Positions 24,101-31,028 of a stretch of 33,650 nt of DNA are shown piece after piece (within the stretch, counting starts at the first letter, position 1; each line of letters starts with the position of its first letter). Origin of the DNA: Bacteroidia bacterium (lineage in GTDB: Bacteria > Bacteroidota > Bacteroidia > AKYH767-A > OLB10); assembly GCA_025450095.1 (NCBI GenBank), contig JANWID010000091.1, positions 1 through 33,650 on the forward strand. Reading direction: 5' to 3'. The translations under genes and the position numbers were made by a program. The notes below the pieces were generated by a model, which searched no databases, was not told where the DNA came from, and saw only the letters and a program-made list of their open reading frames with translations.

Positions 24101-24469
24101 TGGAGCAGTTCCACATTGATCATCGGAATAACAAAGCACAACGCCACTTGAGTAATTATATAAAGTAAATTGAGCATCCCAGCCGGATGGATCCCCACCA
24201 TAGGTTGCACACATAGTCCATTCGTAGGTATTCCCTGAAGTAACACTAAATCGTGTCCAATTTCCTCCATTCATTAAAGCATCATTTCCTGTATTTGGAT
24301 TAATTAAAACTTGCCAGGAACCGGGTGGAGTATAGGGAGCTCCACTAGAAGGATACTCATTTCCAAAATTTGAACAGCCTCCTGTTAAACATTCTTGAGC
24401 TTTAACTATTCCATCAAATCCAAGAAATAAAGTCATAGAGAACGATATAAGCTGTATATTTATTTTCAT
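21116..24469 (-). CDS. GH25 lysozyme with CARDB, four Ig-like repeats and T9SS tail
   Basis: A 1117-residue secreted protein. Order: signal peptide (to about AQ25), N-terminal binding domain (about 26-163), fibronectin-III-like domain (165-262), GH25 muramidase (270-510), CARDB-type domain (515-695), four 78-residue Ig-like repeats (about 695-1000), a linker and a C-terminal T9SS sorting domain (1035-1117: YPNPTNDFVNIKG through LPSGIYFLNFES). GH25 hallmarks are GVDIYAG with D273 and LDLED with D372/E374, the acidic residues that cleave MurNAc-GlcNAc bonds. T9SS export suggests a cell-surface or released enzyme, perhaps against other bacteria. The gene is preceded 29 bp upstream by the gene at 24499, which may be co-transcribed. 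Confidence 0.93.
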   Translation of the reverse strand: MKINIQLISFSMTLFLGFDGIVKAQECLTGGCSNFGNEYPSSGAPYTPPGSWQVLINPNTGNDALMNGGNWTRFSVTSGNTYEWTMCATYGGDPSGWDAQFTLYNYSSGVVLCYSDDQCGTAPYISWTATFTGTVRLLTSQFTCASNSGTPYNKIAYRQISVGCTTPGTPATASGTATGQTTANFSWSAGSPIGSPTVTYYWVVGTSSSVTWGNGVDQGSTTGTSATTSSLTCNTTYYMRVYAYTSCNGTTSGYKTSSSFTTSPCSGSLNGVDIYAGNGTVNWHQVYLAGKSFAYVKATKGVYNGLSCAGGGTGYTDGLFVNNMTSANPDGVVLGAYHFALPEDHTALDEANYFLSVAGSYIGTGYLPPVLDLEDPAGTCIINSQPLTTYYSGNMIALAQWVNAWATRVHTVTNVWPVLYGDRCNVAAPLYPYYQNGTINSNIKLWIADYSHPPGSPGNASGCNWTGWPWVFHQYFAPSAAGNNPTTYADPGMDQDIFYGSIVDFNNLIGTGSSTPDLTITAGTQSVSSTSVCAGSSITAYCSEDNNGTAVSGSNVVALWLTTNATLTACSPDVYLGNISGFPSLSAGSNSLVLNNTITIPSNTLSGTYYLWFWADGCSSCGCTGVVTESTETNNFASVQITVTGLPNSTTVNGSGTFCNSATIIASGGGGGTICWQGTTSNGTSTATPSTSQNVTSSGTYYFRAYNSCGWGTQGSATVTINSTPASTTVSGGGTFCNSTTLTASGGSGGTIYWQGTTSNGTSTATPSTSQNVTSSGTYYFRSNNSCGWGTQGSATVTINTSPAATTVSGGGTFCNNATLTASGGSGGTIYWQGTTSNGTSTATPSTSQNVTSSGTYYFRANNNCGWGTQGSTTVTINSTPAAVTVSGGGTFCNSATITASGGNGGTIYFQGTIGGGTLTGAPSTVQTVTSSGTYYFRANNACGWGIEGSVTVTIIDIDTTVTVNGITLISNENVGSYQWLDCNNGNYQIIGETNQTYTASQNGNFAVQITLNGCVDTSNCYMITGVGIKQLNETNNFYIYPNPTNDFVNIKGEGLYNGNLVVILINTLGKELNKKVIKVSNNSIELRLSMKELPSGIYFLNFESEQSNQTFKIQKQ
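21603..22539 (-). repeat. Four 234-bp tandem repeats within the lysozyme gene
   Basis: Units of 234 bp (78 residues), starting near 21603, 21837, 22071 and 22305. Landmark TTAATYGTYAC is exactly 234 bp apart in the middle copies, and the middle copies are the most alike. Each encodes SGGGTFCNSATLTASGG... with SCGWGTQGSATVTI at the end. The high DNA identity points to recent duplication or gene conversion. Confidence 0.85.
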
Positions 24470-24498
24470 TTTAAGGATTTAAAAAGTAATTGCCTGTA

Positions 24499-25149
24499 TT
24501 ATTTGGTTCTAGAATCATCAATAAATTCTAAACTTGAAATTACCTTTTTGAATTTAGCAACTTCATTATTTTCATTTGGCACAGTTGTTTGGAATCGTAC
24601 ATGGTACTCTCCTATTTGCTGTTTATTTAAAAACACGATTTGAATTACTTTAAATGGAGGGTTAAAAATGTTTCCTTTAATGTCTGATGACATATTGAAA
24701 TATGTTTCTAAAGCTTCCACACCTGCAACTTCAATCGTTTTCTTGGAGGCGGATGAAGAATTAAATTCCTTATGATAGTTTTTATAGAGTTCCGCTCCAT
24801 AAGGAGGAAGATGATATTCTAATGAGAAAACTGAATTAGTAACTGTGTCAACCATATTAAGAAGAATCGACATTGTCTCTCCTTTTAGGTTAAGAGTATT
24901 CAACTCTTCTCCACTCCTTATCCAAGTGCTCGGATACTTAAAAGTGATCCCAAGCTGGTTGCTGGAATAGTCTTGCCAATTTGTTATTTCTTTATTCGTA
25001 CTATTTGTTTCCTGTGGTATATTATAATACGTTTTTTCAATTTTCTTTGATATATGTGAAACTTGTAATTTTTGTGCACATCCCAAATAATATATAACAA
25101 AAGAAAAAATTCCTATTGCTATTAACAGTAAATAAAATTTATTTTTCAT
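24499..25149 (-). CDS. PsbP-related / lipoprotein-like secreted protein
   Basis: A 216-residue protein with an N-terminal hydrophobic segment ending in IYYLGCAQKL, a candidate lipobox with Cys24, although the residues before it are not ideal. The body has the DUF1795/PsbP-like start YSSNQLGITFKYPSTWIRS and the later beta-rich FSLEYHLPPYG and EYHVRFQTTVPNENN segments, typical of small lipoproteins built on the PsbP fold. The function of such proteins in non-photosynthetic bacteria is unclear. It starts a probable two-gene transcript with the lysozyme. Confidence 0.7.
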   Translation of the reverse strand: MKNKFYLLLIAIGIFSFVIYYLGCAQKLQVSHISKKIEKTYYNIPQETNSTNKEITNWQDYSSNQLGITFKYPSTWIRSGEELNTLNLKGETMSILLNMVDTVTNSVFSLEYHLPPYGAELYKNYHKEFNSSSASKKTIEVAGVEALETYFNMSSDIKGNIFNPPFKVIQIVFLNKQQIGEYHVRFQTTVPNENNEVAKFKKVISSLEFIDDSRTK

Positions 25150-25392
25150 TATGTAATTATTTAGAAGTTTAAGATTTGAAGGAATGAATTTTACAACGAA
25201 ACATCTTTTTTCGGATTATAAATACCAAACTAAATAAATATAATGAGATGCATAATATAGTACGATAAACTATAAACGTCTTTATGGACTTTCGTAGCTA
25301 GTTCAGCTAGTTCCAGCCGACAAAATTCCAAATTTTCAATATTATCACAATTTATCCCCCCTGCAACAAAATTACCCTCCACCTCCTACCTG
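25150..25392. other. Intergenic region without a supported gene
   Basis: AT-rich DNA upstream of the gene at 24499, containing AGCTAGTTC twice (25309-25327) but no open frame, tRNA or clear promoter that I can support. A family D hairpin begins at 25393. Confidence 0.5.
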
Positions 25393-25452
25393 CAAAATTG
25401 ATTTATACTAAACGTATAAAAAAACACCCGTATTTTCCCCGGGGGTGTTTTA
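25393..25452 (-). terminator. Family D hairpin acting as terminator
   Basis: On the minus strand AAAACACCC / GGGTGTTTT form a 9-bp stem about the loop CCGGGGAAAATACG, followed by TTTTTTTATACG. It lies about 58 bp past the stop of the OmpA-like gene, so this copy is a good intrinsic terminator. Its lead CAAAATTGATTTATACTAA matches copies 1 and 2. Confidence 0.75.
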
Positions 25453-25509
25453 AACAAACAGGTATCTTTAAACCCCCTCAAATACTCCTCATCAACGCTC
25501 ACCCCCATA

Positions 25510-26835
25510 TCATTCCTCATCATCCTCCACCACAATCTCCACCCTCCTGTTCACAGCTCTTCCTTCAACAGTCTCATTATCGGCGCGGGGGCGGTCGTAG
25601 CTGAAGCCGATATAATGCAGGCGCTTTATTGAAACTCCTTTGCCTGACAGGTAATTAATAACTGCTGTCGACCGGTTTTCAGATAATGTTTGGTTGTATT
25701 CGTGTGTGCCTACGATATCGGTATTGCCGTAGAGGCTGCATTTGAAAGTAGGGTTTTTTAAAAGGTAGTCTGCAAGAAGATCCAGCTGGGTTTTGGCCGT
25801 ATCGTGCAAGGCATAAGAATCGGTGTCGAAATAGATGTCGGTGAATTCATATTTTTTGTTGACGGCTGATTCTGCAACTTTGACAGCATAACTCTTTAGA
25901 CCGAGGATACTGTCGGTATTCAGCTTTTTTTCGACTTCAGGATTTATGAGTTTATAGTTTTTTCCTTTTTCATCGGCGACACTGACGAATGAATTCGCTT
26001 CGATAAACACACCGGAATCGTAAGCAGCATCACCCACATCACCTATCGCGATTTTGATGTGATATTTTTTATAAGGAACTACATCATACCTGACTTTTAA
26101 TACCGGGGTCAATCCGTCGAACTGCAGCTGACTCCGGAGATCCATCATATCAGCAAGCTTTTCTTTTTTTGTCAGCGTTTTTTTTACGATGCCGACTTTC
26201 TGTTCGTTCTTACGGAAATAGATGGTATTGCTTTTATTATTTATCGTATTAACGGAAACAGGTGTATTTGCAAAAGGTATTGTTGCAAGGTTTACTTTAC
26301 GCTTCATGGTTTCGCCGCTCAGGAAAAAAGCGAACACATCGTTAAACGTACTTCCTACGTATTCGATATATTCTTCTGAAGCAAAAACATAATTAAACTC
26401 CAGCACATTTTTTATAGGCACAAAATCAAACTCCACGATTGCAATATCGGTCGTTCGTCCTTTTGCGAGACGACTCAGATCCTTATCGCCATTCCGGATG
26501 TCCCATTGCTGTTCTTTGGTAGGTGGTAATGTCGCGAGGCTGGTAAAACCCGGTGCATCATTGGGACCAACAATACTATCCACCAGCCCCGTCGATAAAA
26601 CCAGTCCCGAACCAACACCGATAATTTTAGCCTCCGCCTCAAATTGTCCGAGACTGCCAACCATACCAACGAACTTTACATTACCAACCTCAATACCGGT
26701 TCCGACCAGTATATCGTTGATGTAATGTTCGATTGGTTGCGAATGATCGATCTTTATTTGGGCGGAAGAAGTTGCGGTTTTGAAACTGAAAAGCACTAAC
26801 AGCATGTAACGAATATACCAATTGGCTGACGCCAT
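25510..26835 (-). CDS. Choice-of-anchor L / OmpA-domain protein
   Basis: A 441-residue secreted protein. Signal peptide to about SSAQ26; choice-of-anchor-L domain (about 30-260), with GSGLVLSTGLVDSIVGPND, IAIVEFDFVPIKNVLEFNYVFASEEYIEYVGSTFNDVFAFFLSG and INNKSNTIYFRKNEQ; then a peptidoglycan-binding OmpA domain (about 330-441: DIYFDTDSYALHDTAKTQLDLL ... YGNTDIVGTHEYNQTLSENRSTAVINYL ... GRAVNRRVEIV). OmpA domains bind diaminopimelate through D and R residues, here NTD and NRR. I keep the ATG at 26835; M11 at 26805 would fit a -7 box at 26837. The first codons come from a repeat C fragment. Confidence 0.9.
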   Translation of the reverse strand: MASANWYIRYMLLVLFSFKTATSSAQIKIDHSQPIEHYINDILVGTGIEVGNVKFVGMVGSLGQFEAEAKIIGVGSGLVLSTGLVDSIVGPNDAPGFTSLATLPPTKEQQWDIRNGDKDLSRLAKGRTTDIAIVEFDFVPIKNVLEFNYVFASEEYIEYVGSTFNDVFAFFLSGETMKRKVNLATIPFANTPVSVNTINNKSNTIYFRKNEQKVGIVKKTLTKKEKLADMMDLRSQLQFDGLTPVLKVRYDVVPYKKYHIKIAIGDVGDAAYDSGVFIEANSFVSVADEKGKNYKLINPEVEKKLNTDSILGLKSYAVKVAESAVNKKYEFTDIYFDTDSYALHDTAKTQLDLLADYLLKNPTFKCSLYGNTDIVGTHEYNQTLSENRSTAVINYLSGKGVSIKRLHYIGFSYDRPRADNETVEGRAVNRRVEIVVEDDEE

Positions 26836-26836
26836 A

Positions 26837-26844
26837 CAAATCTA
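26837..26844 (-). promoter_or_regulatory. TAGATTTG box next to the start of the OmpA gene
   Basis: An exact TAnnTTTG lies only one base before the ATG at 26835. If it is the -7 element, transcription would begin inside the annotated start, favouring M11 (26805). No TTTG -33 box is seen at normal spacing. Confidence 0.3.
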
Positions 26845-26977
26845 CAAGTTAAATGAAATCTATGAACGTACGAATATAACTAATATTTTAAATCAGTCTA
26901 CTTTCGCAACATTCACTTATTAGTAGCACATTGTGCATTCCATAGTTATTTCATTTTTTAAGTGTCTTTGATATGTG

Positions 26978-27595
26978 TTACATCTTTTCAATTATTTTTC
27001 TAATTTCCAGGCATATCTGGTTTGACTTATTTACAACTGCAACCAGTCTTTCAGGACTATTGTTTTTATAGGCACTTAATGCAAGATCTATTTCCATTAA
27101 TTGTTGTTCCGCCTCAAACTTGTTATCAACCAGTTTATCATAAAAACTGAAAATGCTTTGTGAATTATTAAGTAAAGTGCCGGATCGATGCTGAACAATT
27201 AAAGTTAATGTCGAACCTATAATTGCAAGCAGCCCGGAAATTATTGTAATTGAAGGCACAGTATTTACTAATTGCGACAGTAACGAGGCCCCGCTGATTC
27301 CAATTACCATTTGACTTCCCAATTGAATATTTCCAAGTCTTTTTAGTTTAAGTTTCAATACAGGAAGCAATTCATCACATTTCTTTAATGCTGTTTCAAG
27401 ACCTCGTTTGCTGGCAAAACTCCTGACTGATGCTTCATTAGGGTCCGCAAACAGATGGTTTTCGTTTCCTAAAGTAATACCTTGTTGTAAAATAGATTCG
27501 TATTCCGGATGTTCTTTACGCAATGCTTCAAGTGCAGCAGGGTCTGACTGTTCAAGAAACCCTATAACCTCATTAATTCTGAGAAATGTATCCAT
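26978..27595 (-). CDS. Two-TM protein, unknown (SLATT-like architecture)
   Basis: A 205-residue protein from the ATG at 27595; a longer frame from 27631 adds 12 basic residues inside the preceding gene. A predicted N-terminal helical domain (about 1-90) precedes two closely spaced membrane helices (about 100-116, MVIGISGASLLSQLV, and 122-142, ITIISGLLAIIGSTLTLIV), then a long amphipathic helix to the C-terminus. Two TMs with an alpha-helical tail is the plan of SLATT-type effectors, which are thought to form membrane pores in conflict systems; I infer only that plan, not the family. It overlaps the large gene upstream by 23 bp, so it is almost surely translationally coupled to it. Confidence 0.75.
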   Translation of the reverse strand: MDTFLRINEVIGFLEQSDPAALEALRKEHPEYESILQQGITLGNENHLFADPNEASVRSFASKRGLETALKKCDELLPVLKLKLKRLGNIQLGSQMVIGISGASLLSQLVNTVPSITIISGLLAIIGSTLTLIVQHRSGTLLNNSQSIFSFYDKLVDNKFEAEQQLMEIDLALSAYKNNSPERLVAVVNKSNQICLEIRKIIEKM

Positions 27596-30575
27596 CGTCT
27601 GAATTTTCTTTATTCTTATTGTCATCTTCATTGATATTATTATCGGAAACAGAAATAATTATTCCTGTAGCTGTGCCTGCGGCAACCACGGTTCCACCGA
27701 TGATTGCAACAACTGTTTCACTCTGGGTCAACAGAGAAGCAGAATAACCTAAATCTTTCATCGGAACTTCATAGACTATGAATTGCAACCGGCTGTTTTT
27801 TGCCAGCGTATGGGTGAATGTATAAACGTCTTTTGAGTTTTCCAATGCCATTCCCAATGCCCTTGCAGCTTCAACGGAATTAATTTTGTGAGCAAATCCT
27901 GCCACACCGGCACCTTGTTCAAAAGCCGATTCGCATCCTACAATCATGTAATTTACATTGGCCTCTTCAGCCGCAATTTGAATATCGGCCAATCGTAATC
28001 TGACTCCGGTTTCGCGGGAAACAATACAACCATCCTCTAAATGTCCAATAAGATTGAATGTTTTTTTCTCATTCCTGAAAAAGACCATTTTCAAATCGTC
28101 AATTGAGTAGATATTGCGTTTGATAAAATTACCATGGCAGTAGTTTTCAAGAGTTGAGTTCGTTGAAGCATCATCAACAAAAGACAAAACTTTAAACTCA
28201 CCATCAGCAATTTTCCTGTTTTTCATTGATGAAGTGATTTTATCAATTTCAGTAATTTTTGATTTCGGAAATACAACAAATGGCGAATGAGTTTCTCCCA
28301 CAAATTCTTGCCCCTTGATGTTATATTTCAAGTAGGGAACCCCATTATTTGCAATTTCAATTTCTTCTTTAACTATTGTGGTGTACTTAGTTTGATGAGG
28401 CGTAAACCCTCTTCCGGATTTACCAGGGGCAGTAAACACAGTGCCGCGGTTTCTTACCGTACCTCCCAGCAATTTCCCATCTATTTGTTGCATTCCAATT
28501 AGGTTCTTTGTCTCAATTTCACGTATCATACCAGGAGTAATATGACTAACATCGTCTGCTGCTATCATTAATCTTCTGACCCCATTTTCTTCAATAACCT
28601 TGACCTGACCAGAAGCAAGCGATTTGTCCACCCGCAACCCCAACATCCGGGAATCAATATTATGTCCACCAACAGAAAATGAAGAATCCTTACTCCATGA
28701 TATTACAATAGAAGGCGTTTTTATCCAATCCTGATGAGAGTCACTAAAAGATTTTACATATTCATCCATCACTTCTTTTCTTGAAATTCCCAACAGGTCA
28801 ATATATTGATTGATGATTTGGAAATTTTCAGTCTTTGTGGAATACCAATCCATTATCTCAGAAATACCTTCTTCACTAATCATGCTGGAATTGTAACTAA
28901 ATTCTCTGTCGAGCCGTGGATGGCCAATAACAAAACTCAATATTTTCCTGCCCTCACCAACTAAGCCTAATTCTGAAATTTTAGATTTTACCGCATCTAT
29001 TGCGGGATCTAAATCGAGTTTTGCAAAGGCAGTTGAAAGTGCATTGTTGTATGCATCGCTACCTGCCTGGTAGTTTGAAAAAATGCCAGCAAATGGATTC
29101 TTTGTATTTGTGTTATAAAACATAATTGCTGTGAGCAATTTATTTGAATATTCAGTTGAAACATCTCTTTCAGGCTTAACTGCAATATTTTGCTGTCCAT
29201 CAGCAGTTACATTATAAGCACTAAACATTTGATAAATGGCGGCATATTGAACAACTCTGACAAGATTTGGATCTTTAAGTGATGAAAAGAAGTCGTAGAA
29301 TTTATCTTCACATTCTCTGACCTTATTGAATGGGATTTGGGATTTATCAATACCCTCAGGAATATAGGTAACGGGAAGCGAGCCGGTTCTGTTTAGAGCT
29401 ACTATATCAAAATCATTATAGTTTACTATATAAGCTGCGCCCTTTGTATTCCAGTTAAATGTTAGCGTTGATGTATTTATTTCTTCCATCACCGGGTGAG
29501 GATATGGATAATTAATAGGTTTAGGGTACATGAAATTATGATACGTTATTTCACCATGCTGAGACCAGCCCTTTAACATTTGGTCAGTAATATTGAGTAA
29601 GCTTCCATACTCTGTGTTGATTAAATCGTCACTTAAATAAATTGGTGCCCAATCTTTTCCGCCTGGTATTTTCCCAGCAAACATATTCATGCGCTCATAA
29701 CTTTGTGAAATCTGTTGCTTATCGGCAGCTGCCAGTTGTAAAATAGTCTCAACCCGCAATGGCGGTAATGCAAAAACGTCAGTTGTTCGTTCCCTCCCAA
29801 TAATTGCAATACTGTATGTACCACAAATTCCGCCTACAATTATGTCGGCATCAAGAGTGAATCTTCTGGCATCCTTTCTATATCCATCTATCGAACCCTT
29901 TGGAATTACCCAGGCAACAAAACCCGGGTTTCTACTGTAATAAACTCCAAACTGGTTTGAATTGATAAGGTTTGCTATTGACTCTATACTATTTTCATCA
30001 CGGGAAGAAACAAACAACTTATCCTCGCCTTCTATAAACCAATTGTTTATTTCAGCTGCCGTGATAGAGTAGTTATCTCCACAATTTAAATCAGGTGCCT
30101 GAGATTTGGATAATTCTAAATAATGCGGTCTGTAATCAGATTGAAAAACATATTTATTAAGTTCATCAATTGCAATTTTCATTTGACGTTCTGAACCGCC
30201 CGTGGTAACAATTAAATAATCTTTTACCCAGCCATCGTAACCAATCTCATGAGTCTTAATTTCAGATTTTGTATTAAAGTGATTAAAAATAGTTAATACT
30301 CCGGCTTCTGTAAAATGATTTGGCGGTTCAGAGATCAAAATAATTCTGCTTCCATCCTGTTCAAAATCTGAAACTCCAATAGTTTGAATGTGGTATGGGA
30401 AATTCAAACGAAAGTTATCCCAGCTATTGGAAGATGATTTCCAGGCAAGAGATTCTTCGACATTGACTTCCGTTGCGAAGCACTCCCAGGGATATGGGAA
30501 TCCTTGATTAACCCATTTGGTATATCCTAACCAACATGTAATGATTATGACGAGCGACCATAGGAACTTTTTCAT
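27573..30575 (-). CDS. Large membrane-anchored protein with possible CHAT/C80-like (caspase-fold) domain
   Basis: A 1000-residue protein with a signal anchor at 4-20 and a second membrane segment at 955-976 before an acidic tail. Most of it is not recognised. Near the C-terminus, FNLIGHLEDG (H845) is followed by 35 residues and YMIVGCESAFEQGAGVAG (C881), a His ... Cys pair preceded by hydrophobic strands as in CHAT, gingipain or MARTX-type clan CD cysteine peptidases. That match is seen by eye and is unproven. Given the anchors, the domain would face the periplasm. The next gene overlaps it and encodes a two-TM protein, so the pair may be a protease and its membrane target. Also near 730-745 a TPGMIREIETK helix stretch occurs. 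Confidence 0.7.
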   Translation of the reverse strand: MKKFLWSLVIIITCWLGYTKWVNQGFPYPWECFATEVNVEESLAWKSSSNSWDNFRLNFPYHIQTIGVSDFEQDGSRIILISEPPNHFTEAGVLTIFNHFNTKSEIKTHEIGYDGWVKDYLIVTTGGSERQMKIAIDELNKYVFQSDYRPHYLELSKSQAPDLNCGDNYSITAAEINNWFIEGEDKLFVSSRDENSIESIANLINSNQFGVYYSRNPGFVAWVIPKGSIDGYRKDARRFTLDADIIVGGICGTYSIAIIGRERTTDVFALPPLRVETILQLAAADKQQISQSYERMNMFAGKIPGGKDWAPIYLSDDLINTEYGSLLNITDQMLKGWSQHGEITYHNFMYPKPINYPYPHPVMEEINTSTLTFNWNTKGAAYIVNYNDFDIVALNRTGSLPVTYIPEGIDKSQIPFNKVRECEDKFYDFFSSLKDPNLVRVVQYAAIYQMFSAYNVTADGQQNIAVKPERDVSTEYSNKLLTAIMFYNTNTKNPFAGIFSNYQAGSDAYNNALSTAFAKLDLDPAIDAVKSKISELGLVGEGRKILSFVIGHPRLDREFSYNSSMISEEGISEIMDWYSTKTENFQIINQYIDLLGISRKEVMDEYVKSFSDSHQDWIKTPSIVISWSKDSSFSVGGHNIDSRMLGLRVDKSLASGQVKVIEENGVRRLMIAADDVSHITPGMIREIETKNLIGMQQIDGKLLGGTVRNRGTVFTAPGKSGRGFTPHQTKYTTIVKEEIEIANNGVPYLKYNIKGQEFVGETHSPFVVFPKSKITEIDKITSSMKNRKIADGEFKVLSFVDDASTNSTLENYCHGNFIKRNIYSIDDLKMVFFRNEKKTFNLIGHLEDGCIVSRETGVRLRLADIQIAAEEANVNYMIVGCESAFEQGAGVAGFAHKINSVEAARALGMALENSKDVYTFTHTLAKNSRLQFIVYEVPMKDLGYSASLLTQSETVVAIIGGTVVAAGTATGIIISVSDNNINEDDNKNKENSDDGYISQN

Positions 30576-30924
30576 GATATTAAAAGTTAGAGATGTGTGA
30601 TATTATTAAATTCCGATTTTATTCATCGTTGTACCTGAAATGATAAATACAAATTCCAGTCATTAATTATTAAATAAGAATTTTCGAAATGGAGTTGTTG
30701 CTAATAAGCTCTTATTAATTTTTCTTTCCGCCAGGACCATTTCCATTTGATTAAAAATGATTCCCGATAATCCCTCTTATCCAAAGTTAAATTGTACTCC
30801 AGACGCTCCTCAGGGTATATTCCCCGGCCTGCGGTTATTAATACGGGGGTATTTTCCCGGGTATAAAATTCAAAAATGGCGGCCCACAGTTGAAAATGGA
30901 AGAAAATAGGTGCCGGCAGCGCTA
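30576..30924. other. Intergenic region with a family D-related GGGGGTATTTTCCCGGG element
   Basis: No supported gene. 30841-30864 holds ATAC-GGGGGTATTTTCCC-GGGTAT, a diverged family D core in its usual orientation, and 30823-30837 a GGGTATATTCCCCGG piece, so two related hairpins stand in tandem. They may help to end the transcript of the S74 gene 160 bp downstream on the strand, but no T-tract is seen. Confidence 0.5.
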
Positions 30925-31028
30925 AATACGAATCTACGAATTACGAATAAAACAATATTCGTAATTCATAGATTCGTAAAGCGAAGCCAATTCCAGCCTT
31001 TGGCTGGCAGGCGTACATTCGTTACATG
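30925..31028. repeat. Family C palindromic repeat
   Basis: AATACGAATCTACGAATTACGAAT (30925-30948) faces ATTCGTAATTCATAGATTCGTA (30955-30977) and the segment ends with CGTACATTCGTTACATG, which supplies the stop codon region of the S74 gene. It is a diverged copy of the family at 33168-33410. Confidence 0.75.

Noticed and set aside
25398..25604. Plus-strand open frame rich in Pro and His
   Set aside because: Antisense to the OmpA C-terminus and the hairpin; composition fits neither a gene nor a leader.
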